A DNA stretch of 64,000 bases, from the NCBI GenBank assembly GCA_964520325.1, contig CAZFOB010000011.1, positions 55,644 to 119,643 of the forward strand, written 5' to 3'. The stretch's first letter is position 1, and each line of letters begins with the position of its first letter. Source of the DNA: CAZFOB01 sp964520325. GTDB taxonomy: Bacteria; Actinomycetota; JAICYB01. A program made the translations under genes and the position numbers. The notes under the pieces were generated by a model. The model had not been told where the DNA came from and did not search any database. It saw nothing but the letters and a program-made list of their open reading frames with translations. Shown here piece after piece: positions 8,190-16,155 of the stretch.

Positions 8190-9227
8190 CTACGAAAGGC
8201 CGGGGTAGCGCGCACCGCCGTCCCCAAGATCTGGCCCCAGGAGATCTCGTAGCGCTTCACGGATAGAGGCCTCGTAGGGCGGTCGCAGCACGCCGGCATC
8301 GGTGATGAACGCGGTCACGAGCTCGCCCGGCGTGACATCGAAAGCCGGGTTCCACACATCCACCGCCGCAGCCACCACCGACCCTCCGATCTTCCGCACT
8401 TCGTCGTCGCCACGCTCCTCGATCTCGATCGCGTCGCCGTCGGGGGCAGCGGCGTCGAACGAGGACATCGGGGCCACGGCGTAGAACGGCACACCGTTGG
8501 CTCGCGCGATCACTGCGAGGCTGTACGTACCGATCTTGTTCGCGAAATCACCGTTGCGCGCCACGCGATCGCAACCCACGAGCACCGCGTCGGCACGTCC
8601 GGAGCGCAAGGCACTTCCAGCGGCCGAATCGGAGATGAGTGTGACGGGGATCCCCGCATCGGCGAGCTCCCACACGGTGAGGCGCGCGCCCTGAAGCAGC
8701 GGACGTGTCTCCGTCGCGATCACCTCGATCGGCTCACCCGCCTCAGCCTTGGCGTAGACCACTCCCAGAGCGGTCCCGATTCCGGATGTCGCAAGACGTC
8801 CGGTGTTGCAATGCGTGATGACGCGGCTGGCGCCAACAAGCTCGGCCCGTCCGTACTCGCCGATGCGCAGGCACGACTGGCGATCCTCGTCGTTGATACG
8901 CATCGCCTCGGCGAGCGCATCGCCTGGATCACCAGTGGGCGCAGCGGCAACGACGCGTGCAACCGCCCACCCGAGGTTGACCGCGGTCGGACGCGCAGCG
9001 GCGATCCGGGCGGCCACCTCATCGATGGGTTCACCGTTGGCAACGCCCAGGGCTACGCCGTATGCGCCGGCGACGCCGATGGCCGGCGCACCCCGCACGG
9101 CCAGTTCCCGGATCGCCTCGATGACATCGTCGGCGTCCGTCAACGTCCGGATCTCGAGACGCTGCGGCAGCAACGTCTGATCGATGATCTCGAGATGGTC
9201 GCCGACCCACTCGATGCAAGCCCTCAT
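8190..9227 (-). CDS. mtnA: S-methyl-5-thioribose-1-phosphate isomerase MtnA
   Basis: 345 residues from the ATG at 9227; the open frame continues upstream only as antisense of the ParB-like gene. Family motifs are clear: LAVRGAPAIGVAGAYG, the catalytic cysteine in ITHCNTGRLAT, ATETRPLLQGARLT, and the aspartate in GCDRVARNGDFANKIGTY. The enzyme isomerises methylthioribose-1-phosphate to methylthioribulose-1-phosphate in methionine salvage. No other salvage genes are adjacent. The 3' end overlaps the frame-restored end of the molybdate transporter gene (tail to tail). The start lies only 18 bases from the divergent ParB-like start. Confidence 0.94.
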   Translation of the reverse strand: MRACIEWVGDHLEIIDQTLLPQRLEIRTLTDADDVIEAIRELAVRGAPAIGVAGAYGVALGVANGEPIDEVAARIAAARPTAVNLGWAVARVVAAAPTGDPGDALAEAMRINDEDRQSCLRIGEYGRAELVGASRVITHCNTGRLATSGIGTALGVVYAKAEAGEPIEVIATETRPLLQGARLTVWELADAGIPVTLISDSAAGSALRSGRADAVLVGCDRVARNGDFANKIGTYSLAVIARANGVPFYAVAPMSSFDAAAPDGDAIEIEERGDDEVRKIGGSVVAAAVDVWNPAFDVTPGELVTAFITDAGVLRPPYEASIREALRDLLGPDLGDGGARYPGLS

Positions 9228-9245
9228 CCGCGCAAGGATATGGTG

Positions 9246-10070
9246 ATGTCGGTGAGCGAACGGCTCGAGTTCAAGGACCCGCAGAACAAGCAGCCCCTCG
9301 CGGTCACGACCGCGAAGCGGGGCGATCTCGAGGTCATCAGCCACCAGCGGAAAGCCCGCGCCGCCCACCTCAAACAGCTCACGGCGTCGATCGAGCGCAT
9401 CGGATTCGTCACGCCACTGGTCGTCGTCGAACGCACCGGCGAGGGCGGACCCACGTTCACGATCATCGACGGACAGCACCGCTTCCAGGCGGGTATCGAC
9501 CTCGGGCTCAAGGAATTCCCGGTGATCATCGTCCCCGAGAAGCTCGCGCGCCGGATGATGAGCCTCAACGTCGAGAAGGATCTGAACATCCGCGAACGCT
9601 GCGACATCGCGCTCTCGATCTACCGCGAGATCCTCGAGCAGACTCCGAAGCTGAAAGAGGACGACGGCGAGCTCGCCGACACGATCGAGCATGCGCACTA
9701 CCTCACCCTCGGGCTCGCCTACGAAGGTCCGGGCCGCTTAGCCGGTGGCGCGCTCGAGCCGATCCTCAAGAAATGCGACGGGTTCCTCGACCGTGCATTG
9801 ACCGAGGCGTACGAAGAACGCAAGATCCGGGCCGAGAAGGTGCTCGAAGCCTGGACGCTCATCAAGACCGTCGAGGACACCCTCAAAGCCAAAGGCATGT
9901 GGCACTCGATGGTGCGTTACCAGATCATCGCCGCCGCCGACCCGGCGAAACGGGCACGCAAGCCGGCCGATTTCGACAAAGCCTTCCCGAAGTTCATCGC
10001 GAAGCTGGAGGAGCTCGCAAAGTCGCCGGAGATGGTCCTGCGTCAGAAGGTCGACGACGCCGACAGCTGA
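9246..10070 (+). CDS. ParB/Srx-fold domain protein
   Basis: 274 residues from the ATG at 9246, chosen over an ATG at 9240 because AAGGA at 9234-9238 sits seven bases upstream. The N-terminal third resembles the ParB nuclease fold: LKQLTASIERIGFVTPLVVVE, then FTIIDGQHRFQAGIDLGLKE, where the GQHR-like element corresponds to the GxRR/GERR CTP-binding motif of ParB. The rest is helical and lysine-rich. No ParA gene or parS-like repeats were seen, so plasmid-style partitioning is unlikely. Such orphan proteins also occur in phage and DNA-modification contexts. Function unknown. Confidence 0.7.
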   Translation: MSVSERLEFKDPQNKQPLAVTTAKRGDLEVISHQRKARAAHLKQLTASIERIGFVTPLVVVERTGEGGPTFTIIDGQHRFQAGIDLGLKEFPVIIVPEKLARRMMSLNVEKDLNIRERCDIALSIYREILEQTPKLKEDDGELADTIEHAHYLTLGLAYEGPGRLAGGALEPILKKCDGFLDRALTEAYEERKIRAEKVLEAWTLIKTVEDTLKAKGMWHSMVRYQIIAAADPAKRARKPADFDKAFPKFIAKLEELAKSPEMVLRQKVDDADS

Positions 10071-10079
10071 ACTTCGGAG

Positions 10080-10250
10080 CTAGAGGACGTTGACCCGGCC
10101 CGTCCGCCGGTACGCGGCGAGCACGTAGCGCACCCGCTTGCGAACCTTGACGTCCGGGTCGTTGTGCATCGATTCGAGGGTCGAGACGACCTCGGCTTCC
10201 CGATGCCTCGGCGACCCGTCGGCGAGTGCGTGTACGACGGAGAGCCGCAC
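10080..10250 (-). pseudogene. HEAT-repeat protein, short C-terminal remnant
   Basis: The reverse strand between the P450 stop and 10080 encodes a coherent amphipathic sequence (DDVRLSVVHALADGSP, then DPDVKVRKRVRYVLAAYRR) typical of one to one and a half HEAT repeats. It ends at a TAG at 10080-10082. The frame is closed upstream by TGA at 10296-10298, so the only starts are a GTG at 10250 (56 residues) or, with a one-base shift, a TTG at 10299. It may be a genuine tiny protein or the tail of a lost or frameshifted gene. It lies directly downstream of the P450 gene on the same strand. Confidence 0.4.
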
Positions 10251-10305
10251 GTCGTCCTTCGTGAGCTCGAGGAGGTTGTCGACGGTGAGCCTGATTCAAG
10301 TCGAT

Positions 10306-11493
10306 CTACCCAACAGACACTGGGAGTGAGGCCAGTCCGCGCAGAGCGAGCGTCGGTCGGTGTGGGGGGTTGGGGTCGAGCAGCTCCATGTGGGGGAAAC
10401 GCCTGACGAGCTCGGCGATCGCGATGCGCGCCTCGAGTCTTGCAAGCGGGCCGCCGAGGCAGAAGTGGACACCGGCGCCGAACGTGAGGTGCTTGTTGTC
10501 CGACCGGCCGACGTCGAGTACGTCCGGATCCTCGAACTGCGCGGGATCGCGATTGCCGGCGCCGAGGAACACGAGCACCGGTTCGCCGGGACGGATCGTC
10601 TTGCCCTCGAGCTCGACGTCGGCCTTCGTCCAACGCACCGACAGTTGCGCCGGAGAGTCGAAGCGCAGGAATTCCTCCAGCGCCGGACGCATGAGCTGCG
10701 GATCGTCGCGCAGGCGCTCGAACTGGCCGCGGTTTGCGAGCAGAGCGAGCATCCCGTTGCCGATCAGGTTCTGCGTCGTCTCGTGTCCGGCGAAGACGAG
10801 CTGGACGCACGTGGCGAGCAACTCGTTGTGCGAGAGCCGCCCACCTTCGTCCTCGGCAGCGATGAGCGCGCTGAGCAGGTCGTCGCCCGGGTCGGCTCGG
10901 CGCAGCGGAAGGAGAGAGTGGAAGTAGTCGATGAAGAATTCGCCCGCCTTGGCTCCCCGGGCGATCACGCCGAGATCTGCCGGGATGTCGACGACTCCGG
11001 CTAGATCACGCGACCATTGTCCGAACCCCGCACGATCCTCCCCGGGGATCGCGAGGAGCTCGCACATCACCGAGATCGGCAATGGGTAGGCGAAATCTTC
11101 GACGAGGTCGACCTTGCCGCGCACTTCCGCCGCGTCGCACAGTTCGGCAACGAGCTGCTCGACCAGTGGTGCGAGCGCGTCGACGGCGCGGCGCGTGAAC
11201 GCCTTCGAGACGATCCCGCGCAACCGCGTGTGCTCCGGTGGATCGAGGAAGAGCATCGAGTTGCCGAGAACGATGAGCGGATGGTCCTCGGGCAGGATGC
11301 TCGCACCGCGGATGGCCGGAGGTGACTCCGAGCCGAAACGCGCATCGGTGAGGGCGAGCGCGCAGTCGCTATATCGAGTCAGTGCCCATCCGCCGATGGC
11401 AAGTCGATGCACCGGGTCGTGTTCGCGCAACTCGCGATACAGCGGGTAGGGATCCGCACGGAAGGCCGGATCGAAGAGGTTGAGCTCTACCAC
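10306..11493 (-). CDS. cytochrome P450
   Basis: 395 residues, the usual size of a soluble bacterial class I P450. Landmarks in order are the C-helix region LFLDPPEHTRLRG, the I-helix oxygen-binding motif VFAGHETT, the K-helix ExxR (EEFLR), and the heme-ligand loop FGAGVHFCLGGPLARLE with its cysteine. It is a cytoplasmic monooxygenase needing a ferredoxin and reductase, neither of which is nearby. Substrate cannot be predicted. The start overlaps the end of the large BTAD regulator gene by seven bases, so the two are probably cotranscribed. Confidence 0.95.
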   Translation of the reverse strand: MVELNLFDPAFRADPYPLYRELREHDPVHRLAIGGWALTRYSDCALALTDARFGSESPPAIRGASILPEDHPLIVLGNSMLFLDPPEHTRLRGIVSKAFTRRAVDALAPLVEQLVAELCDAAEVRGKVDLVEDFAYPLPISVMCELLAIPGEDRAGFGQWSRDLAGVVDIPADLGVIARGAKAGEFFIDYFHSLLPLRRADPGDDLLSALIAAEDEGGRLSHNELLATCVQLVFAGHETTQNLIGNGMLALLANRGQFERLRDDPQLMRPALEEFLRFDSPAQLSVRWTKADVELEGKTIRPGEPVLVFLGAGNRDPAQFEDPDVLDVGRSDNKHLTFGAGVHFCLGGPLARLEARIAIAELVRRFPHMELLDPNPPHRPTLALRGLASLPVSVG

Positions 11494-14246
11494 TCCACGA
11501 GCTTCCAGATCGCGGGATGCGGACGGTCGTGCTCGCCGATGTCGGAGAAGAGCGCCGCCGATGTCTTGAGGTGCTCCATCGCTTCGTCGTCGCGGCCAAG
11601 GTCGCGTAACGCGTCGGCGATGTTGGAATGGACGGCGGCCTCACGGTGGCGGTCGCCGATGCGGCAACACAGTTCCAGCGCGCGCTCCGCCTGCGCGAGC
11701 GCGAGCTCGGCATTGCCTTCCACGCGCAGCGCGAGCGCCAGGTTGTTCAGCGCCGCCGCCGTTGCCGCCGGGTCGCCGATCTTCTCGGCAAGCGCCAAGC
11801 TCGACTCGAAGTGCGCACGCGCCGGGGCGACCTCCCCACGATGCGATGCGATGATCCCCTCGATGTTGTGCGCCTGAACGATCGCAAGAGGGTCGTCTGC
11901 GGACGTGGCGGCGGCCGACGCTTGTACGGCAAGCGACCGTGCGAGCTCCGCTCGTCCGGCGCGGTGGGCATTGAGACTGCGGTCGGCAAGGATCCGCGCG
12001 CGGTCACTGCGTGCCGACGTAGCGGCTTCCGCCTCGAGATAGTGCGCCTCCGCTGAGTCCCACTCGCCCAAGCGGTGCCGGACGTCTCCGAGCTTGCGCC
12101 CGAGCACCGCGACGTCACCTCCGAGCGCCATCGCCTTCTCGTACGCCCCGGTCGCTTCTCCGTAGCGTCCCTCGAGCGTCAGCAGGTCAGCGATGAGCTC
12201 GTGCAGTTGCGCAGCGTTCTCCGAGCCGAGCGCGAGCGCAGAACGATAGAGGGAGAGCGCTTCAGCGTTTGCGTAGATCCCTCGGGCGTGATCTCCCGCC
12301 AACCGAAACTGCTCGGCTGCGGCTTCCGCCTGGCCCGCGCGCTCGAGATGCTGCGCAGCGACGGCTGCGAGCTCCGGCCGGCGTCGCGAAGCACGTCCTG
12401 CCGCACGCGCAACGCGCGCGTGAAGCAAACGGCGCCGGCCAAGTGTCGTGTGCTCGTACACGTACTCGCGCAGCTTCGGGTGTGTGAAGTCGTAGAGCTC
12501 TGCCGACTCCGCGACGAGCGCGTGCGCGGTGAGCTCATCGAGGGCGGCAGCGACTTCCTCGTCACTTCGTCCACTCGCCTCGCGTACGGTCGGCGGATCG
12601 AACGCACGGCCGATGATCGCGGCGGCGGTGAGCACCTGTCCGGCCGCCTCACTCACGCTCGCAACACGCGAGGCCAAGAGATCCCTCACGCCGGTAGGAA
12701 GAGTGGGGAAAGCCGTCCCTTGCACCTCGCTCTTCAGGTACTCGGAGATGAAGAAGGGAACACCGGCGGTCTCCGCGAACAAACCAGCGGGACGATCCGA
12801 CCGGCCTTCGAGGATCTCGTTGACGTCGTCCTCCGTTAGACGCTGAAGCGTGATGCCGGTGGCCAGTCCCGCGCGCGTCGCATCGGCGAGCATCCTGCGC
12901 AGCGGGTGTGCCGGGGGCACTTCTTCGGTGCGCCACGTGATCAGCACCATCAACGGACGGCCGCGCAGCCTCCGGGCCACGAAGCGCAGCGCATCGCGCG
13001 AAGATTCATCCATCCACTGGACGTCGTCCGCAAAGAGCACGCTCACACCGGAGAACACGATCACGTCGGCCACACCTTCGAGCAACCGGCGGCGAGCAGC
13101 CGGTGAATCGATCGACGGTGGCGCAGCGGCGTCGGGCGCAAGTTCACGGACGAGTCGCGAAGCCTCGACGAGTGCTTCCGGTGGAACCGAAGCGAGGCGC
13201 TCAGCCGGGATCGCACGGAGGAGCTCGACGATCGCTCCGAACCCGAGCAACACCTCCTCCGGATGGCAATGCGCCTCGAGCACTAGCTCATTACGGTCGG
13301 CAACGGTGCTGAGGAACTCCCGCGCGAGTCTCGTCTTGCCGATCCCGGGCTCGCCACCGATCACGACGAGGTGTCCGTCCGTCGCCACGGCGGCGTGAGC
13401 GTCCAGGAGTTGCTGCATCTCGTGATCGCGACCGACCATCGGCAGCTCTGGACTCGCGGCACGCACCGGCTTGCGATCAGATGGCGCTGCCGTTCGATCC
13501 TCTCGGATCGAGTCGTAGAGCTCGGTCGTGGTGTCCAGCGGCTCGACGCCGAGATCGCTGTCCAACGCAGCCACGCACTCTCGGTACTGACGCAGAGCCG
13601 CGGTCCGGTCGCCTCTGCTCGCGTACAAGCGCATGAGCGATTGATGCGCGGGCTCGTGCAACACATCGAGCGTGACCCAACGCCTGGCGTAACCGATCGC
13701 TGTGTCCGGATCTATGCGAGCGAGCGACTCGGCAAGTCGCTCCAAAACTCCCCCGAGTGCGCGTCGAAGTTCGTTCGCAACCGCGAGCTGCCAATCGTCG
13801 AACTCGGGTGAGTCGCGAAGCCCGAAGCCGGACAGGAACTCTCCGCCGTAGAGCTCCGCGGCTTCCGCAAGCGCCGCGAGGTCGCCACCGTCTGAACGGC
13901 CGCACAGATCGCGGAAACGCAAGACGTCGACCCACGCCTGGTCCTGAAGCAGAGCCAGCGACTCGCGCTCGATCCGCAACCCCCGGCCCCCTAGAGCAGC
14001 GTTGAGCGCCGAGAGCGTCCGGCGAAGGGCGGACCGTGCGCGCGTCTGGTTCGCCTCGGGCCACAACAACGCCGCCAGGTGATCCCGGCTCTGCGCTCGT
14101 CCAGTCACCGCGAGGTAGGCGAAGAGCGCGAAGGCCTTTCGTGTGTCGACAGAGCTGACCTGCCCGTCGCGCTCGATGCGTGGGGGGCCGAACAAGCGGA
14201 CGATCGTTCCCTCCGACGCTTCCGCAACGGGGTGCGCAGTCTTCAT
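11487..14246 (-). CDS. BTAD/SARP-like transcriptional regulator with AAA ATPase and TPR domains
   Basis: 919 residues. Residues 14-105 form an OmpR/SARP-type winged helix (VRLFGPPRIERDG, KAFALFAYLAVTGR). Residues 105-250 form the bacterial transcriptional activation domain ending ALDSDLGVEPLDTTTELY. An AAA_16-type ATPase follows with Walker A GEPGIGKT (298-305) and a Walker-B-like FADDVQWMD. The C-terminal third is TPR-like helical repeats. Large SARPs of this build activate target operons by binding heptamer direct repeats. A CGTAACG-N4-CGGCTCG element lies six bases upstream of its own start, and similar elements precede the divergent cupredoxin genes; regulation of that locus is my inference. 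Confidence 0.9.
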   Translation of the reverse strand: MKTAHPVAEASEGTIVRLFGPPRIERDGQVSSVDTRKAFALFAYLAVTGRAQSRDHLAALLWPEANQTRARSALRRTLSALNAALGGRGLRIERESLALLQDQAWVDVLRFRDLCGRSDGGDLAALAEAAELYGGEFLSGFGLRDSPEFDDWQLAVANELRRALGGVLERLAESLARIDPDTAIGYARRWVTLDVLHEPAHQSLMRLYASRGDRTAALRQYRECVAALDSDLGVEPLDTTTELYDSIREDRTAAPSDRKPVRAASPELPMVGRDHEMQQLLDAHAAVATDGHLVVIGGEPGIGKTRLAREFLSTVADRNELVLEAHCHPEEVLLGFGAIVELLRAIPAERLASVPPEALVEASRLVRELAPDAAAPPSIDSPAARRRLLEGVADVIVFSGVSVLFADDVQWMDESSRDALRFVARRLRGRPLMVLITWRTEEVPPAHPLRRMLADATRAGLATGITLQRLTEDDVNEILEGRSDRPAGLFAETAGVPFFISEYLKSEVQGTAFPTLPTGVRDLLASRVASVSEAAGQVLTAAAIIGRAFDPPTVREASGRSDEEVAAALDELTAHALVAESAELYDFTHPKLREYVYEHTTLGRRRLLHARVARAAGRASRRRPELAAVAAQHLERAGQAEAAAEQFRLAGDHARGIYANAEALSLYRSALALGSENAAQLHELIADLLTLEGRYGEATGAYEKAMALGGDVAVLGRKLGDVRHRLGEWDSAEAHYLEAEAATSARSDRARILADRSLNAHRAGRAELARSLAVQASAAATSADDPLAIVQAHNIEGIIASHRGEVAPARAHFESSLALAEKIGDPAATAAALNNLALALRVEGNAELALAQAERALELCCRIGDRHREAAVHSNIADALRDLGRDDEAMEHLKTSAALFSDIGEHDRPHPAIWKLVEW

Positions 14247-14251
14247 CAGTC

Positions 14252-14280
14252 CGTAACGATATCGGCTCGCCTGTTAAGGT
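14252..14280 (+). promoter_or_regulatory. candidate SARP-type direct repeat and -10 element between the BTAD and cupredoxin genes
   Basis: CGTAACG at 14252-14258 is followed 11 bases later by CGGCTCG at 14263-14269, then by TAAGGT (14275-14280), a TANNNT-type -10 box. The ATG at 14290 lies nine bases after it, which would give a nearly leaderless transcript. Seven-base repeats with four-base spacers next to the -10 box are the documented geometry of SARP operators. The whole divergent gap is only 43 bases. Confidence 0.4.
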
Positions 14281-14289
14281 GACCGCACC

Positions 14290-15255
14290 ATGCGGCCCGG
14301 GCGAGGATGGCTGACGGCAGCGGGCGCCGTGCTGGTCGTCGTGGGGTTGGCCGGGGCGCTCTTCGGTAGTTCCGACGGGCTGCCACTGCCTCGACTGGTG
14401 ATCCTCCTGGCTCTGCTCGTCGGGATCGTGCTCCTCGCCATCGCCGCCGTTGCAGCCAGGAGAGCTCGAGCTGCCGCCGGTGACGACGAGTCCGAGAAGA
14501 ACCCACCGCAGGACCGTCGTGAACGCAGTCGGGCGTTCTACGTCCGGCTGGTGGTGTGGGGCCTCCTGCTCGTTCCAGCTTCTCTCGTCGTCGCGGGGGT
14601 CGGGGGCAACACCACGGGAGTGTTCAGCGTCGCGGGTCCCGCGGTGGTTGCGCTCGTGGTCGCGGTCCTGGTGCGTCTGACCGGACGCCTCCTCGTTCCC
14701 GCGCTGATCTTCGCCGTCCTGCTGTTCCTCCTCAGCTTGATGTCGTCGGAGAACGAGATCTCCCACCCCGAGAGCTTCGCGGACTTCGTGCCCGCGATCG
14801 TACGCCTCGTCGGACTGGCGGCGGCGGTGCTCGGCGCGTCGGTGGCCATCAGACAGCGAAAGCGCGGCTCACTTCGCCGGGCAACCGGGCGCGAGCGTCT
14901 CGGCGTACGGGTCGCGGCGGGTGTGCTGATCGCCGCGTCGGTGGCGTCGTTCGTACTCACGTCGAATGCGCGAACAACGATCGCCCGCGCCGACGGAGCA
15001 ATCGTGGTGAACACACTCGAAGACTCCTTCGATCCGGACGACCTCGAGGTGGACGCCGGACGGGTGCGCTTCCTCGTCCGCAACGAGGATTCCTACGCAC
15101 ACACCTTCTCGGTAGACAATCTCGAGGTGGACGAGTACATCGGACCGCGATCGGACCGGATCATCTCCTTCAAGGCCGAAGACGCCGGACGATACGACCT
15201 CTACTGCGCGATCAACGGCCACGAGACGATGACCGGCTCGTTACGCGTGCGCTGA
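14290..15255 (+). CDS. multi-TM membrane protein with C-terminal cupredoxin domain
   Basis: 321 residues. Five to seven hydrophobic segments occupy roughly residues 8-60 and 85-230. About 100 residues of beta-strand sequence then begin at DGAIVVNTLEDSFDPDDLEV. The type 1 copper ligands are all present and ordered: H271 (YAHTF), C306, H311 and M314 in YCAINGHETM. The domain should face outside the membrane. Cupredoxins bind one copper and carry electrons or sense or bind copper; no partner is identified. The gene is divergent from the BTAD regulator and is followed by a similar, independently promoted gene. Confidence 0.8.
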   Translation: MRPGRGWLTAAGAVLVVVGLAGALFGSSDGLPLPRLVILLALLVGIVLLAIAAVAARRARAAAGDDESEKNPPQDRRERSRAFYVRLVVWGLLLVPASLVVAGVGGNTTGVFSVAGPAVVALVVAVLVRLTGRLLVPALIFAVLLFLLSLMSSENEISHPESFADFVPAIVRLVGLAAAVLGASVAIRQRKRGSLRRATGRERLGVRVAAGVLIAASVASFVLTSNARTTIARADGAIVVNTLEDSFDPDDLEVDAGRVRFLVRNEDSYAHTFSVDNLEVDEYIGPRSDRIISFKAEDAGRYDLYCAINGHETMTGSLRVR

Positions 15256-15265
15256 CCGTCGTGCT

Positions 15266-15283
15266 GGTAACGCTCTTGGGACG
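15266..15283 (+). promoter_or_regulatory. weaker SARP-like direct repeat
   Basis: GGTAACG (15266-15272) is followed 11 bases later by TGGGACG (15277-15283), a degenerate version of the pair seen at 14252, 21937 and 26027. It lies 130 bases before the second membrane cupredoxin gene and directly after the first. The mismatch level makes this a weak candidate. Confidence 0.2.
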
Positions 15284-15348
15284 TTTCACGGGCATGCTCT
15301 GCGCGTGAGCTTGCAACCAAGCGAACAGATGGTCGGGACCCTCCGAGC

Positions 15349-15366
15349 CTCGTAACGATTCGAGGA
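15349..15366 (+). promoter_or_regulatory. candidate SARP-type repeat upstream of the second membrane cupredoxin
   Basis: CGTAACG (15349-15355) is followed at 11-base offset by GAGGACG (15360-15366, four of seven matching CGGAACG). It lies 46 bases before the ATG at 15412. That gene also has a very strong Shine-Dalgarno run, AAGGAGGGAGGAG, at 15394-15406, so it is not leaderless. The intergenic region 15256-15411 otherwise shows only a small CCTCG/CGAGG inverted repeat around the CGTAACG heptamer. Confidence 0.3.
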
Positions 15367-15411
15367 CGCTCGCAAACCACCATCGACTCGACACTAAGGA
15401 GGGAGGAGACC

Positions 15412-16155
15412 ATGAAGAACGAGGTGCGGGACGTCAGGGGCACGCAACTGGGTTGGAACACGTTGGCTAGGTCGGCGGGCATCGCCTCGGCGGTGCTGCT
15501 CGCGGCGGCCGCGGTTGGTTTGCGGGACCTCGAGGCCGCAGCGATGACGGTCGGGACGGTCGTCGCGATCGGACTGCTCCGGTGGCGGTCCGGCCTGTTC
15601 GGGCTGATCGGTTTGGCGCTGCTCTCGGCCAACGCCGCTCTCTGGATGGCACCGGGGGCAATCAGCAACATCACGCACGGCGAGGGTTTCTGGGAGACGG
15701 CGCTCCCCTCGACGCTCTCGGTCGTCGCGATCACGACGCTGGTCGCGGTCGTCGGTGCGTTAGCAGGCCTGCGGTCATCGGAGGCCGGTGCGCGCTTCGT
15801 CCGTCCGGTTGCGATCGCAACACTGCTGATGCTCGTGATCGCACTTGTCGTGGCGACGGTCGGTACCGGAGCGCGCACGCCTCTTGAACCCGGCGACATC
15901 CGGCTGGTGTCCGAGCAGGTGAAGTTCTCCGACACCACCCTCATCGCCACGGCCGGCACGGTCGGCGTCTACGTCGAGAACCGAGACCTCTTCTGGCACA
16001 CCTTCACTGTCAAGGAGCTGGACGTGAACCTGAACGTGCCCGTCGGCGGCGAACGCCGCGTCGAGTTCGACGCTGCACCGGGCACCTACGAGTTCATCTG
16101 CAAGATCCCCGGCCACGAGCAGACCGGGATGAAGGGAACGCTGACGGTGCGGTGA
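15412..16155 (+). CDS. membrane cupredoxin protein, paralogue of the preceding one
   Basis: 247 residues with about five hydrophobic segments (residues 18-150) followed by a cupredoxin domain from LEPGDIRLVSEQVKFSD. The copper ligands are H196 (FWHTF) and C230, H235 and M240 (ICKIPGHEQTGM). The spacing Cys-4-His-4-Met is plastocyanin-like, unlike the Cys-4-His-2-Met of the upstream paralogue. The start follows an unusually strong ribosome binding site. The stop overlaps the GTG of the next gene (GTGA), so it forms an operon with the multi-TM proteins downstream. Electron transfer or copper binding outside the membrane is inferred. Confidence 0.82.
   Translation: MKNEVRDVRGTQLGWNTLARSAGIASAVLLAAAAVGLRDLEAAAMTVGTVVAIGLLRWRSGLFGLIGLALLSANAALWMAPGAISNITHGEGFWETALPSTLSVVAITTLVAVVGALAGLRSSEAGARFVRPVAIATLLMLVIALVVATVGTGARTPLEPGDIRLVSEQVKFSDTTLIATAGTVGVYVENRDLFWHTFTVKELDVNLNVPVGGERRVEFDAAPGTYEFICKIPGHEQTGMKGTLTVR

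Noticed and set aside
9246..10070. Chromosome/plasmid partition function for the ParB-like protein
   Set aside because: No parA partner and no parS-like palindromes nearby; the C-terminal half does not look like the ParB helix-turn-helix and dimer domains.
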